Made by a program: the position numbers and the translations under genes
Part shown: positions 36,240-49,841 of the stretch, one piece after another
Position numbering within the stretch: the stretch's first letter is position 1
How the letters are laid out: every line of letters starts with the position of its first letter
From: Campylorhamphus procurvoides
Lineage: Eukaryota; Chordata; Aves; Passeriformes; Dendrocolaptidae
DNA: 64,000 nucleotides
Reading direction: 5' to 3'
NCBI GenBank assembly: GCA_013396655.1
Contig: WBMV01003156.1
Span: 248,001 to 312,000, forward strand
The notes under the pieces: model-generated
The model's database searches: none
Told to the model about the DNA's origin: nothing
The model's input: only the letters and a program-made list of their open reading frames with translations

Positions 36240-37250
36240 CTGTGAGATTAACTCATCTGATCTTTTGCTGAGAGTTCCTATTGTTGCTTCAGAGTCAGTG
36301 ACCAAAGGGGGAAGGTCCACTGCTTTTGATCAGGGCCGGTAGCAAATTCAAGAGCAATGAGAGCCAGAGAACACTATACTTGCACCATTCCGAGAAGGTG
36401 GTTTCCCACTCAGTCCAGAAAGCATTGCACCTCCACAGCAATGGGATGATGTAGGGCACTGTGAGGTGAGAAGTCTGTGCTAGGGTGGGGATCTTCCTAA
36501 GCCAAGTGTGTCAAAGAGGAAGGGTACATGGCCTTTTCATTCTACCACTTCCCATATACCCTGTGAAGACATCCTACTACAGTCACAGACCTGCAGCAGA
36601 GATATGTCCTTGGATCTGCAGCATGGGGCCTGAAGCGTTGCTGTCTGGCACCCCTCAGGTCTGACGCTCTCCTCCACCTTCAGTGCCCTTTCTGCACTTC
36701 CTACCCCACTTCAGCACAGATGAAGGTGCTTAAGGAGAAAGAGGAGGTGCAGCCACTGATCTCTTCTCTGTGGTGACCGGTGATAGGACCCAAGGGAATG
36801 TCCTGAAGTTGTATCAAGGGAGGTTTAAGTTGAATATTAGAATAAGGCTGGGCACTGAACAGGCTCCCCAGGGAAGTGGCACAGCACCAAGCCCGACTGA
36901 CTTCAGGAATCATTTGAATGATACTCTCAGGCACATGGTGTAACTCTTGGGGATGGTCCTGTGCAGGGCCAGGAGTCGGACTTGATGATCCTTCCAAATT
37001 GGCATATTCTGTGATTCTGTGAAGCATTCAGACACCCTTCCCAGTCAATTTTGGTGGAAATGGAGAAGGGGCTATTCATTGGAACAGCTCATCTGGCAGA
37101 TGGGAAGGGAAGAGGTGGTTACTTCCATCAGGGAGGTGGGAAAGACCACATGGGGGTGAGGTGACTTTGCTCCTCTCAGCATCAGTCAGCACATCTGCAG
37201 CTGGGAGATGATGTCTTTCTCTACCCTTTGTACTGAGGTAGGCTAATTCC
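36240..37250. other. G+C-richer block around a CR1 insertion
   Basis: Apart from the CR1 at 36727-37023, the sequences on both sides (36300-36720 and 37024-37250) are richer in G+C and higher in complexity than the surrounding desert. No open frame of note, LTR end or CpG cluster was found. It may be an older unrecognised repeat into which CR1 inserted, a noncoding exon or a conserved element. Confidence 0.35.
36727..37023 (+). mobile_element. CR1 LINE fragment, 3' UTR only
   Basis: 5'-truncated CR1 of the same subfamily as 9958-10530. Shared blocks are 'gatctcttctctgtggtgacc' region (36757), 'aacaggctccccagggaagtgg' region (36859), 'gatactctcaggcacatggtgt' region (36919), 'ttggcatattctgtgattctgtg' region (36998-37020). 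It lacks a roughly 25-base piece present in the 10-kb copy just after 'gaatattag' (the 'ttctccactcagagggtgg' part). It is noncoding; the minus-strand open frame 36701-37027 is a shadow of this repeat. Confidence 0.93.
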
Positions 37251-40200
37251 AAATCTAATAAGTAGCTTCAGTGGTTTCAAAGGATGAATTTGGGTCTTAA
37301 TAAAGCATGAGTCATATCCCCATGAATGAGGTCAGAAATACTGCAAATGCTGCTTTCTTCATGGAAATTATATGGGAGAGACAAGTTCAGGAGTCTTGGT
37401 TGTAAAGCTTTTGCATCTCAGTTTTCGACTTGTTACATACCTCGTTTGAGTGAAAAAGGCAAGACCATTGCTTTGTGTGGACTTCTGCAGCATCAAAAAC
37501 AATGAACAATTTCTGATAGGAAATAAAAATTGTGCAGTATGCTTTCTTCTTTGATCTCTATTGTTGACAAATATTTTCAGTTGAGGATGGAGAAAATATA
37601 TAGAGAAGAGTTTGACTACAACTCAAATTATCTCTATATTCCTCTAATTTTCTCTTCAAAACCAGAAGGTTGGCATAGGAAATTAGCTCTTCTTTACCTT
37701 TAAGCATCAACTAGTTGAATTTAAAATGGAATAATTACATATTCCATTTTGTATTAAGGAGAACAATTATAATGATGACTTCAAATGAGTATTAAAAGAT
37801 ATTTTTAATGATTTTTTTTCGTAACACACTCTGCAGTTTTAAATAAATGTTTCTGGATTATATTTAATTTCATTAACCTCTGGCAAAATATGATTTATTT
37901 TCCATTTTTCTCTTTTTCATTTTTCTGTCACCATTGAACACTGTACTGCCTTTCTTAATGGTGGCATGAGGAAGGCATGCTATTGAAAGGAGCAACACTT
38001 AATACAGATCAAGGACAGGCACAGTAATACATCTCACTGTGCCTTTGGTGCTCTTCAGTATTCTCAGCTGCTCAGCCATCAAAGCATTTATAAAATGTTA
38101 CCTTTCACCACCAGGCAAGAGCTTTAGGTAAAAGTCAGGCTATCAGGGACAGTGGGTGGGAATCATGCCTTTCCTCTCTATATTGATCACAAATATTTTG
38201 AAATACTTTTTGAAGGGCTTCATAATGCCATGTTATGTTTGGTGGTGTATTTTATTCAGATACTCGTTGCTTTCCCTCTTTCATGATGTAAATCCACATG
38301 CATCATCTTCTAACAGGAAAATAAGAACAAAAAGAAAGGGAGAAAAACTAATCTGCAATAGTGTATTTCATACTGTGAGAGCACGAAGGAGTTGAATTAC
38401 AGGAAATTTATCTTCCCCTAAATGTATTAGCCATAAATCACTATCAGGCTTTCAGAAAATCTGATGTACTCCAAAAAGATTGGAAAACCTTAACTCTTTT
38501 TTTTTTCCCACATACTGTTAGGAAATATATAGTAAAGAAGAAAAACAGAGAGATTACAGATATTCTTATCTTTCATTGTCCTAACAGAAGTAAATGCTTA
38601 CATCAACATAGACAATTTTAGAGGAAGGGTTCAAAGAGTATTCAATGTCAGACATGTATGTGTTGAAGCTGTTTCATCACTCCCATAAAAGTTTCTTTGG
38701 AGACTGGATTTCCCAAGGAGTTTTGAAGGGAGCAATACTTTTAAATAAGTCAGGTTTTTACTAGGAAACCATATTTTCCAATAGGACTTCACATTCTTAT
38801 ACTTTTCGCACACCTCCTCTTACTAGATGTGCTTTTGGAGGGCAGAGTGTTTTTATTAGTGTGTGTTGGGTTTGATTTAGTGATATGTGGAATAATATGT
38901 TAAACAATATTTAACAACAGGATTTTTCTTAACTCCCCCTGCCCTTTATGGAAATGCTATATTTGAGGTAATTTGAGAGTCCTGCCTTAAGTTTGCCTTT
39001 CGCGTCTTCCCATTTTGTACAGGCCTATATGCAGGATGATTTGTGTGGAATGCACCTTCTTTTTCAGACCATGACTTGGCATTTACAAGTGAAGCCTGTA
39101 CTACACATCTATACTCAGCAGAATAAAAGACATATTGTATTTAGGGCAAAGTTCACTGGTACCTGGCTGCTTCTTGACATGAAATAAATTTCTGCCATTG
39201 TTTCTCACCTTTCTTTTATGTACTTGGTCAAACCTAAACAACCCATCAAACAAAGGATTATCCCACCTTTACAGATGGATACCACAAAGACTATTCAACT
39301 TTATTTTTATATACATATAAATTATTTAAGCCTAGCCAAATCATGGGTTCCTTTTATCTTGACAGTACTAAAATTATAATCTCAATGATGTATCTGAACA
39401 CCATCTCAGCAATGTTATTGCTTTAGCTATTGGGAATTATCACATCCTTTTACAAACACTGTAATTTGTACTTTCAGAAAATGATTTCAGCAAAGAGCTT
39501 TTCAGCAAAAGATATGATTTTCACTTGTTGGTAGTCGCTCATTATTCCTTTTAATCACTGAAATAATATTCATTATGTTATGAAAAAACCTTGAATTTTT
39601 TCTTTTATTGACTTAGAAATGCTCAAAAAGAGCATCATTCTTTCTAAGAATAAAGGTAAATAAAAGAAATTAACCTGTTTCTGAGTTTTATTTTTGTGTT
39701 CCAATCTGCTCCCAAATCAAAAGGAATTTATGATGTCAAGTGGGTGAAGTCTCCTGTGACTTAATTGGATTTTCTGCTAAGGAATTTATCTCACAAGAGA
39801 TTTCTGGCCATCATTATCATGTGAAAATCTTCCTATACCCTACTTACTTAAACCTTTCAAGAGCAAACTTAAGGGCAGATGAGTGGGACTGTGGGGAGGG
39901 GGGAAAAGCGAAAATCAACATAGAAAAGGAGTAGACAACTCACTGCCCTTGGGAGGTTATTGCATCTTAGGAGTGCAACATTGGAAACCTAGGGTATACT
40001 TTGGTGTTCACAAGAAGTGAAATGTCCCTTGGTCTAGAGTCCTGGATGTGCAAGGCTTTGTTTTCTCTTCTTCAGGAATTTCAGCTCAGTATTCTTCCTA
40101 TAACAGATCTGTGGAGTGGAACAATAGATTTATTAAACTGAGTTCACTTATGAATAGTGGCAAAAATAGTTTTGGTACACTATGTAGCAATTAAGCTGCA

Positions 40201-43200
40201 CGTGTCAATTTTTTGAATCCCCTTAAGACATGCAGCATATTTGAGTTTATGAAACAATCAAAAGTAGCCTTAATTTTAAATATTTCAGAATTCGCTTTCT
40301 GCACATTCCCTTTCTATGTTGTAGGGTTTATTTGATTGCTTCCTTAAAACAAGGATCTGCAAATGAAACTGTTAATAATTACAATGACTGTAACAACAGC
40401 TGACTGGCAATTAGTCCTGAGAAAGAAATTGTTATGGTATTGACGAAGGCAACACATCTTTAATTATGCAGTGATGTCTCTGCTGCAAGTACAGGCAGGC
40501 AGTGACACTGCTACAGGATGTGAAACAGCTCTGCTTATGAATGCACAGACAGAGTGGAAGCGACTGGGCAGGGTGCCTCTTTCAGTCAGCCTTCACTGCT
40601 GCATGCTGTGCTACAGCAAGGTTTTGAACCAAGGGAAACAAAAATGTGAGTGGGGACAGGGAGACTATCCGGTAGTTGCAGGGAGAAAAGAAACAGTAGG
40701 TGATTATTAGAGCTGACATTTATTATAAGAAATAGTTTAGAGCCTGATTGCTCTGATTTCCTCAATTTACAGTTAAGTGAGTGATATGTGATATATAGAA
40801 AAAATTGTCTTCATTACAAAGATACTGTAATTCACTATCATTTTACTAATTATCTCACTTGTGGCTTTCAGTGCTCTTTAAGTCCTGCTTGTAATCTTCT
40901 TGCTAATTGTTGACAGCAAAGAGAATGACGTTATACAACTTGTGTAAGGATTCCCAGAGAACAAAATGTTTGTTTTGTGTCATAGATCCAGGCTGGAATT
41001 ACCTGTTTTCCTGTATTGTTATTTGTCTTACAGCATAAGAAAGAATGGAATATCTTAATGTAGCAATTATATGAGAAAAGAACTGTTTTTACTATGTTAT
41101 ACAGTTATATTTTCACTTCTCTAGTATTTTCTGTGAAAGAACCTTCAAATGCATGAGATTTTTAATGTTATTCATTTATTTTTTAATATTAGGGTGAAGT
41201 TATCATCTTAGAGACAATTGTTTCCTATAAATTCTATCCAAATTCTGTCTTTCTGTATTAGAAATGTCTTAATTTTTTGATATAACAGGTTTCTCAAGTG
41301 TTTGCCACTGGAAACAGCTGCATTGGAGAATTCTTCCAGTATTTGAAATAACATTTGTGTGGGGTTTTTTTTGTTTATTTGTTTGTTTTTGTTGTTGTTG
41401 TATTTCTACTTTATTTTTTTTAGTAATATCTGGAAAATACAATATGCTTGCAATTGAAACATGTTCAGCATTATTTGTAGGCAGAGTTTGAGAGCCTTGG
41501 GTCACAGCCTGGGTAGAGGTCCTTAATACAACATCACTACACTACTATAATATAGATTTCCCCATATATATGTCTCTAATGGCTTTTCTAGGACTGAAAA
41601 AAGCCACACTACTTTTTGGTTTTGGTCTGTCATTTTTTCTTGGGCATATCATCATGGAAATGGGCTTTATTGCCATGTTGACAGGTCACACACACCAACA
41701 GACACACAGATACCACTGTGAACACCACTGAAACTTTTTATAGAACCTTTTTTATGATAAATCTGAATGTACAGATTTTCTTCTGAGGATACATGGCAGT
41801 TGAAAAGAACTGGATATATTTACTTCACAAAGATGTTAATGTGTTTCTGAAGATGACAAAAGAAATAGAACAGACCAAAACAGGTATTTGCATTTGCATG
41901 AAATTCTTTGTCCTGCTTTATTGCCCTCTTTTGAGAAATATTTGAAATCCATACTACATCACAAGGGCTCTTTCCTCTTTCTAATTCATTTCCATCTTCT
42001 GTGGTTCTCCAGACTCCTAATATAACAATGAAAGCATGAATCACTATTTTTCTTCCCTGCTCAGCTCTCTCCAAAAGTCCTTGATCCTCAATGTCTTAAA
42101 GCTCGGTTTTTCTGGAAGAAATATAGACTTACTTTGTTTGTTCATATTCTGGAAAAATCCAGGTCCCATTCGGTTAGCACACTTACCTGGGGAGTATCCT
42201 TAAAAATTCAACAAGAACATGACCTTCTTCTTTCTATAGTTGTAGGTCCTGCACGTCTGAGACAATGCATGTGGTTGAAGGCTTATTCCTCTTTAAAGAA
42301 TAGGATTAAAGTTGTTTCAAAATTAAAAAAAAAGCAATTTTTTTTCATTTATGTATTCTGCAAAGTAACTTAAAATCCTCTAAGACACTTTTGCAGAAAT
42401 AGTCTTTTCCTTCAAAATCTAAAAGCACAAACCAGAGAAATAGCAAGAACAGACTAAAAATAAAATCTCTTTTTCTTTTATTTTTTTCTCATAGAGGTAT
42501 TTCCATTCCCCTTTAGAAACCTGATATACATTCTGATGACAGAGCATTATGCTCATCACTTATAAATGTAAGACTTTCTTCATGATTCTTTTTCTGAGCT
42601 CCCTTTCTCTATAATTATTCAACTAACATAGTTCATCAGAAAGAGAGAACAGATGGATTAAATAAGCAAGTTGATTGAAAGAAATGGATTATATAATAAA
42701 GCATAAATGCATATTGGACTTAAATAATGAGAACAATTTGCTTCCAAGTTGCAGTGCTTTTTTCATCAAAGGCAAAATAAAGTCTTTAACATTTAATTTC
42801 TGAATCATGTAGATGAAAAAATCTGCAATTGTTCTCCACAGGACACCAGATCAAAACAATACAAATTAACCATGAGGCTAATTTTCAATTAACAGATAAA
42901 ACTGTAGAGTTATAGGCAATTTAAACAAACATATATTATATACACAATAGATACTTTAAAATGGTGAAGCGCAGCTTGTGTACTGTTTGCTCCATTATAA
43001 AATAATTACCAATACATGAAGTTCTACTAAATCTTTTCAAAGTCCTTTAGCAGAACTCAATTTTTATTAAACATGTTGGTTTGACGATCTTGTCAGTGTT
43101 ACTGAAGGATGAGGAGGATGGCATCTGTTAGGCTTATGGTATGAATAAGGCATAATAATCCCTCAAATCCATTTGATAATCTACAAGTGTTGTTAGGAGA

Positions 43201-44180
43201 CAATTTAGTAGATCAAGACTATTTAAATCAGAAATACTGAATGAAAAAACATCAGTAAATCCCCAATTGCAATTGATGAGGATTTATTAATTTGTTGTTC
43301 CAAACTAGAACTCCTTTGTGTGTAAGGTTATAATTAAGCATTCACTGTCACATGTCAGTGGCAGTCATCTGAAATGCAGTGACCTGCTTTCATTGTTCCA
43401 TAACATTGGAGCTATTGCAGATTATCCTTGGGGCTGATGCTTCTGTCCCTTGTTCTTTAACCAGACCAAACTTAGCAAAAAGTGTAAAAGTCAGTTACTG
43501 AAGCTTTGAAGCCTTTAAAATAGTTTCAAAGCAGGAATAACTTCAGTAAAGGGTAGAAAAATCTATAAAAGGTTAAAATAATAAAGAAAAATCCTGTAAA
43601 CCAGGATTTCAATGGGCTTCAGCAACAAAGTCCTTACTAGTCCCCTCTTTTTAGAAATTAACCAAGGTATCATCTTTTGTTACCTGATGGTTCCCTAGAC
43701 ATTTAACTTTCTGCCTTTGCTAACTGCTTCCTAGACCACAATTAGATCCGGCAAGTGAGTGCTCTGACAAGTCATACAAGTAAATGTCTCGAACAGAGAA
43801 CTCTCCTGTATAGAACAGTTCCTCTTCATTCTTGGTGAACGTTCACAAGTTGACTACTGAACTCTGGATCTGGAGCAGAGGATGGAAAGTACCTTCTGGG
43901 AAACTACCAGGTATGCAGAGAGAGGCTCAGATACAGCTGCTTTTCCTTTTGGTAGGTGGAGGTAACCCTTCACTCAGCATGTCACATTTTCCAGTCTATA
44001 GATTACATAAATTAAAAGTGAATTTAAATGAAGAAGTCCCTATTGGCAGAGTTTTAGTTTTGCCTTTATACAATTTTCAAACTTAAAAAAACACAATATT
44101 GTTTAGATTGTGGTCCCTTATCAACTATTATTATGAGATGTAAGCCATTTCCAAATACTGATGGATCAGCTTTATTAAAT
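37251..44180. other. Unique A+T-rich desert
   Basis: No supported gene in nearly 7 kb. Contents include a GTTT/GTT-type low-complexity run (41361-41401) and an E-box/homeodomain-site-rich patch at about 40350-40480. Short open frames (38156-38395, 40471-40710, 41820-42074 and others) show no domain similarity and no consistent splice context. Confidence 0.5.
41361..41401. repeat. T-rich (GTTT/GTT)n simple repeat
   Basis: G4 and T8 followed by GTTT and GTT units. Confidence 0.75.
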
Positions 44181-44372
44181 AGGTTGGACTAGATCAATAA
44201 AAAATGGCTATTCTCCATAAACTGCAACACTTTTTTCTAGAAATTTCTCATTTATATATTATTCCAGACTCATAAAGAAAAAATTTCTATTTAAAGTTTT
44301 TTAACAAATAATTTTAAAATAATTTATGAATTGTCCAGACTGAAAATACAGGATATTCCATGATTCTGTGAC
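44181..44372 (+). mobile_element. CR1 3' tail split by A+T-rich sequence
   Basis: AGGTTGGACTAGAT (44181-44194) is an exact 14-base match to the CR1 3' block that normally lies about 30-40 bases before the end. TATTCCATGATTCTGTGAC (44354-44372) matches the CR1 terminus. Here the two are separated by about 160 bases of A+T-rich sequence instead of the usual few tens. The simplest reading is a short CR1 tail interrupted by an insertion; chance similarity of one half is possible. Confidence 0.4.
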
Positions 44373-44712
44373 TTATTTGATAAATAATTCCTCCTCTCAT
44401 AAATTTCTATTGCACTATCTAGTACAGAACAAAACCCCAAACCAAACAACTAAACACTTTCTTCTTTTATTACATATTTCGAAGCCAAAAACACACTTAT
44501 GGGTACTCTTACTTCCATGCACTTTTGTAGCAGAAGACTATTGCAATCAGGATTTCATGCAAAATGTTATATAATATTCAGCACTGCAGTTTGTGATCAC
44601 ATCCGTGTTTCCTATTACCTACAAAGTCACAAATTCATTTCATGCATGCAAAATGTTCCGCTGAATAGTGTGCCTGGAAATTTTTATTTTATTAAAAATA
44701 ATATTATCCTAC

Positions 44713-44756
<44 letters not shown>

Positions 44757-44767
44757 ATCTATCTATG
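44713..44767. repeat. (CTAT)n tetranucleotide microsatellite
   Basis: Eleven or so consecutive CTAT units, then an AATCTATCTATG imperfection. A clean tetranucleotide short tandem repeat, likely length-polymorphic. The plus-strand ORF 44499-44798 runs through it, giving a repetitive 'LSIY' peptide, and is not a gene. Confidence 0.97.
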
Positions 44768-45919
44768 TATTTTACTACAGGTAGTTCAATATATTTGACC
44801 AAAAACTAGAGATCACTAAACTTGTGTCAAACTGTCAGTCATATTTCATAATTGCTAAAACTGTATTGAACTTAGAGTGAAATGATTGGTGATTTCAACA
44901 GTTTGGACACAAATCAGTTATACAATCAAAGTAAGCTATTTGCTTTAGCGGTATCAATGTATTATTCATCTCAAAAGATTTTAAATTTTTAATTTATAAA
45001 CATATGCAGCAATTTATTTTTTAAACAGCCATTAATACCTCGAGGAAAACATTCTTATGAAAAGATTTTTTTAAGAAATCACTTAAATGATAGGTATTAT
45101 TTTGACTTAAATAACTGTTTAATATATGCTGTACTATCCTAGCTCTCAATTACATTAGCAGTGGGATGATGAAGTGGTAAATACTTTTAACACTTTTTAA
45201 TATTGTTCTTAAAACAAATTTCATCTTGTTATTGACAGATATTTATTCTGATACCTTTCTATGCACATTCTGTATAATGTACTACAGAAATGATGAGTTT
45301 ATGTTGCCAAAGGAAAGCAAGTAGAAAGAGGTGTGTAGGAAGTAATATTTTGTTTCATATTATATATTCCTATGTTATCTCTAGTTTGTTTAGTTATATC
45401 CAGTGTTTGTTTAACCCTGGTATTGATTTTACCATTACATGACTATACAAAGACTTTTTTCTCTTCCTCTGAAAATATTGGTGATTTCTTATATTATTTT
45501 TAAATAATAATACAATTTATAAAGACCATTGCAGTGCTTTTGTCAGTTGGATTCAGATGATAATAAAGATAAAAATCAGAGAAATATATTCTCTAAATGC
45601 TATCTTGAATACAATAAGTAAATGCAAGTTTTTTGCCTAGGTGGATGAGAAATATAACAGAAGTCTTTATCTTTCATGTAGGTTCATAATACTTATTCAA
45701 GTATCATCAAAATATTCTCATTGCCAATAGTCAAGCCTCAGCACAAACTCAAAGAAATGTACCTAAAACATTTAAAAGAAGCTTTTAAGTTATTAAACCA
45801 AATCTATGGATTAATATTTCCTTTTTTTCTTCATAATTCTCAAGCCATATTTGGAGATGCAGTCTGCCTTAACAGACTTTATTTAAATATCTTATTTTTC
45901 AATATGCTGTAATATAATC

Positions 45920-45975
45920 TGCCACTGACTCATTTGTGCCATACTCATTGAAGTCAGTGGAGTCTCCTCATGTCA
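45920..45975. repeat. Ancient amniote repeat remnant with 9-bp inverted arms
   Basis: CCACTGACT (45922-45930) and AGTCAGTGG (45952-45960) form a perfect 9-bp inverted pair around 21 bases. The phrase 'cattgaagtcagtggagt' matches the conserved part of the same old repeat type as 33296-33368. Confidence 0.4.
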
Positions 45976-47399
45976 GACAACCTAATTTAGTGAGCCCTGG
46001 TGACCTGACAGTGCTCACAAAAATCTTGTTAACCATCAAACCACACATGTGTCACTTGTACAGTATTAAAATGTAGAAACCTCGGTCTGGGCAGTGGCCC
46101 TGTGTCTGATTGCTGACTAACCTCACAATAAATAATAATACTCCCCTAAGAGAACAGCAAACAGTCCTGGGCAACGTGGGATAAATGGATTCCTGAACGT
46201 TTTCTAACAAACCACCAAAAGTTTCACTGATCATCAGCGGTATTTCATTTTCTAGTCATCAGCAGGATTCTGTAGGTGTTGCACTCCATGGTGACCCTGA
46301 CCTCTCTCCACTTTTGTGCTGAAAGCTGCCCTATACATGGATCCACAATGTGGACAGTGACGGAGAAAGGGAAATTTAACCATTCCTGTTGGCCTCTTTC
46401 TCTTTTTGAATAGAATTTCCATTCCCCGTGCAGCACTGAAGCTGCTCTGTAATGGGAACAATTTGGTATAGAGGGCAGCAGCAAGGGATAACAGACCAAT
46501 AGTAATAGTAAGGTTTCCTCACAAATCAGTAGAATAGATGAGAAGACTTTCTTCTGTCCCGTTCTGTCTGGGGAAGTTCATTTAGAAAGCTTTTACTGAT
46601 TGCAGACAGTCTGAAAGCAGGAGCCACTGAGCTTCAAAGTATGACATAATTATTGTGACACAGGTGATAGATGTTAAGGAAGAATGAGTTAGGAGGCTAA
46701 ACAGTAATGTCTCCCTAAACACATTATAGTACACAAAACGTATTTGCTCTCTAGGAAGTTGTCACTCAGGTAGGGATGGGTCAGCATCAGCACATCCTCA
46801 GTGTTGCTGAGTTGCAGTTTTGAGATCCCTATTTTACTATTTTTAGTGCTACAAATATTTTCTGGTACCATTTCCACATTCCATGTTGAATACTTGGCTT
46901 GAGAACTGGCCCTTTTTCAATATCTGAACCTCTGTCACTCTCACTGTCTTGTCTTAACCCTTCCTTGCTCCACTCTGCAGACTTCTAGCAGCTTTTTTTC
47001 AAAATTTGACTTTCTCAGAAGTTTAAGCCCTGGTTGCACAGATATGCTGCATGGAAACCAGTCCTTGGGCTCAGAGACACAGTCCCCAGGAATAAATGGA
47101 ACAGAGATGTGACAGCTTGCTGCTGGGGAGCATCTTTTTAGTCAGGAGAGTGCCATGTTTCTGGGGAACATCTCTCACAGGGCTTACAGCTTTCAGGAAC
47201 AATTCCCGCCCCTCCCCTCTTTTTCCTACCAGTCAGCTAGATTGCAAACCACTATTTGTCAGACAGATTGATTAATAAAAAATATCAAACAGAAAGTTGT
47301 CTCGGACAAAGAAAGTGACAGAATTAATCACAGATGCATTATTAGACTGGAGGGTCAAAATCTCAAGCCTTTTAGAAAGCAAAACCAGGAAACAGTAAA

Positions 47400-47467
47400 T
47401 GTTTTGGTTTGTGTTAGGTGGGGTTTTTCTGAATATTTATTTGGTTTTGGTTTTGTTTTCTTTTAAA
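47400..47467. repeat. T/G-rich low-complexity sequence
   Basis: Repeated GGTTTTGG, TTTGG and GTTTT steps. Confidence 0.65.
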
Positions 47468-48824
47468 AGAAGAATGCCATAAAATGTTCAAGTGCAACAA
47501 GTTATATTTTTCTCCTATGTTTTTTTAAACAGTGTTCTCCACTGCTCTCCACTGGATTGAGATGGGCAGGAGCATTGGCAGCTGCCAATCCCCAGCACCA
47601 GAGAAAAAGGACATTGTTCTAACTTCTCCTTTTAGACTGAAAACATTCATCTTCCTCTGTATGTTCTCCTAAACTCTATAGTCTTTTAGGTGAGTTTTTT
47701 AAAAAATATGCATTCAGCAATGTTTTTATCAAAAAAATCACAAACAATTTTAAAAGCAGGGATTGTGGTAACCAGATTTGCAACTAGGAAAGAGCTGCTT
47801 CATCAACTCTTAAACCAGTGAAGGGACATTAGTTCTAATCAGCTGCTCAGAGGGCTTGAAGGTTATTCAGTAAAATCAAAACCACACGTGCACAGAACTG
47901 GTGCTTCTGTTGTGATGTCTGATTTATTTCAGACCTCAGTAATGAAAGTTCCTGAATAATAATCTTGTAAGTTTATTGCTACTTTCTGCTTGTTTCTGAA
48001 TAGGTTGATGTGCAAGCTTAACTGCTTAGGAATCTCTATGTTATTTGTTAATCTCTGTGTTATTATAAAGTTGTTCTTGCAAACAGCTTTTCAGGAATTG
48101 TGTTTGACCATGGTTTATAAGTAAGAATAAATTTGTAGTGAAAAATAATATTTTTTATGAGACCATCTGAAGTGATTGGAGAAAACAACAGTCACACAAG
48201 TTCTCTTCCACATGTAAAACGTTGCTTGCTGTATATCTCTCCACAAAGGACAATTTGTCATAGTAGGGGTATCATCTTCAACTACAAACCTTGTTTTGTT
48301 CTTATCTTTTAACCTGTTGCTCCCACTTTAAAGCCATTAATTATAAACAGAATGTAAAAGTGGTTAATGTTTTTTACATCTGTGTTATTCCAGCTGGCTC
48401 CATATAAACTCTTTAGTGGAGATATAATATACAATATTATTGATGAATATATAGAGACTATATTTATTAAATTATTCTTTGAAAGATACTTTTGAAAAAA
48501 ATATTCTTGCTTAATATGGAGTTATTTCCACATATTAAGGACTCTTAGTCATGTTCTTATATCAACATTTTTACTACAAAAGTAAAAAAAAGAAACGAAA
48601 AACCCAAACAAGCAGAATTGTCTTCTAATTCATTAATCTTCCTTCGCAAGTAAGTACTTCTGAAACATAAGACAGAAGCGATATGCATATATAGAAACAA
48701 TGCAGCATGAGGGAGCTGGACCCTTCATTTAGCAACAAGTTTTACCTCTTTTCTAACAGTGTATTCCACCACTTCATATTACCTTATGTCTCACAAATTT
48801 GTAAGGTAAGGAAAACATAACATT

Positions 48825-48895
48825 CATATTTAATAGCCCAGTTAAACCAGAAAGAAGCTAAATAACTTTCCCAAGACCACAGAGAAAATCTTTGA
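48825..48895 (-). mobile_element. MIR-like (CORE-SINE type) remnant
   Basis: The stretch 'gaagctaaataactttcccaag' (48853 onward) plus 'accacag' matches the MIR core on its reverse strand ('gaggttaagtaacttgcccaag' then 'gtcacac'), preceded by diverged 'aatagcccagttaaaccaga'. About 70 bases are detectable. MIR-type SINEs are ancient and scarce in birds; an L2-related or chance match cannot be excluded. Confidence 0.42.
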
Positions 48896-49841
48896 CAATG
48901 TGAAAATTTATTTTTAGTTGTTTATTCCCATCTTTAAAGCACAAACTAATCCTTCATTCTAATGCAATCTAACTCAAAAGGTAGAAGACATTTTGGAGAA
49001 AAGTTGGGGGAGAAAGGAGTGGGGTTTTATTCATTGCACTGTCTTTTAGTTTTTGATTTTCCATTGTGTTTTCACCTGTGAAACAATTAGATGCCTTTCC
49101 CTTTTTCTACTAATTCAGTAAAGTGCTCCTCTCTCCTGATCAACATGTTCACTTTTTTCATTTACATTATTTTGTTAAGATATTTATTATTATTATGTCA
49201 TATTAGCTACTCTTTAGACAGTAATTTATATATTTGCTTGGAAGTTTTATACATGTTTTTCTCCTATATATCTACCTTTGCTATTATATAATACAATCCA
49301 TCTAATAAATTCTTCTGTATATTCAGAGTAGAACAGGAGTATGCCTTTTAAAAATATTGCAGTTCCTAACGTATTATATATTGGTTTCTTTATACACTTA
49401 CTAATTTCTAGAAAGACTCTGTCAAGCAGTGTACATATAGACTTTGTAACCTTACAAATAAAAAGAAGTTTAAAAAATACTGAAATTCTATGAAGTGATG
49501 TTGTTAATGCCTAGTAAATTCAGGATAATTTCTCTGGAAAAAGACTCCTAAATACTCTGCTTAACATTAAATAATTCAGGCATAATAGCTTTCTCATTGC
49601 TTCTTTTTTGCAAGCTTGTCTAACACCACTACAAATATTTCTTCGGTATAAGCACTGTTTCTTTGATCACTGACATTTCTTCCTCTTTCAGGATTACTAT
49701 TCATCTCAGTCTATGTTTTTGGTACTCCCATTTTCAATCACACGTGTAACTGTAGTCTGTGACTGCTGGCACAAGGAGGCTGTGCTGGCCAGCAGGTTCC
49801 CTTGCTCAGGAGGATCTTTCTCAGCTCTTCACTGCCTTGCT

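Larger units (their letters stand above)
44373..48824. other. Unique desert with microsatellite
   Basis: No supported gene. Holds the (CTAT)n microsatellite (44713-44767), an ancient repeat scrap (45920-45975) and T/G-rich low complexity (47400-47467). Two G+C-richer patches lie at about 46.25-46.5 kb and 46.9-47.25 kb with no recognised family. Confidence 0.5.

Noticed and set aside
44713..44767. Regularly spaced repeats considered as a CRISPR array
   Set aside because: Contiguous 4-base units without spacers in a vertebrate genome; it is a microsatellite.
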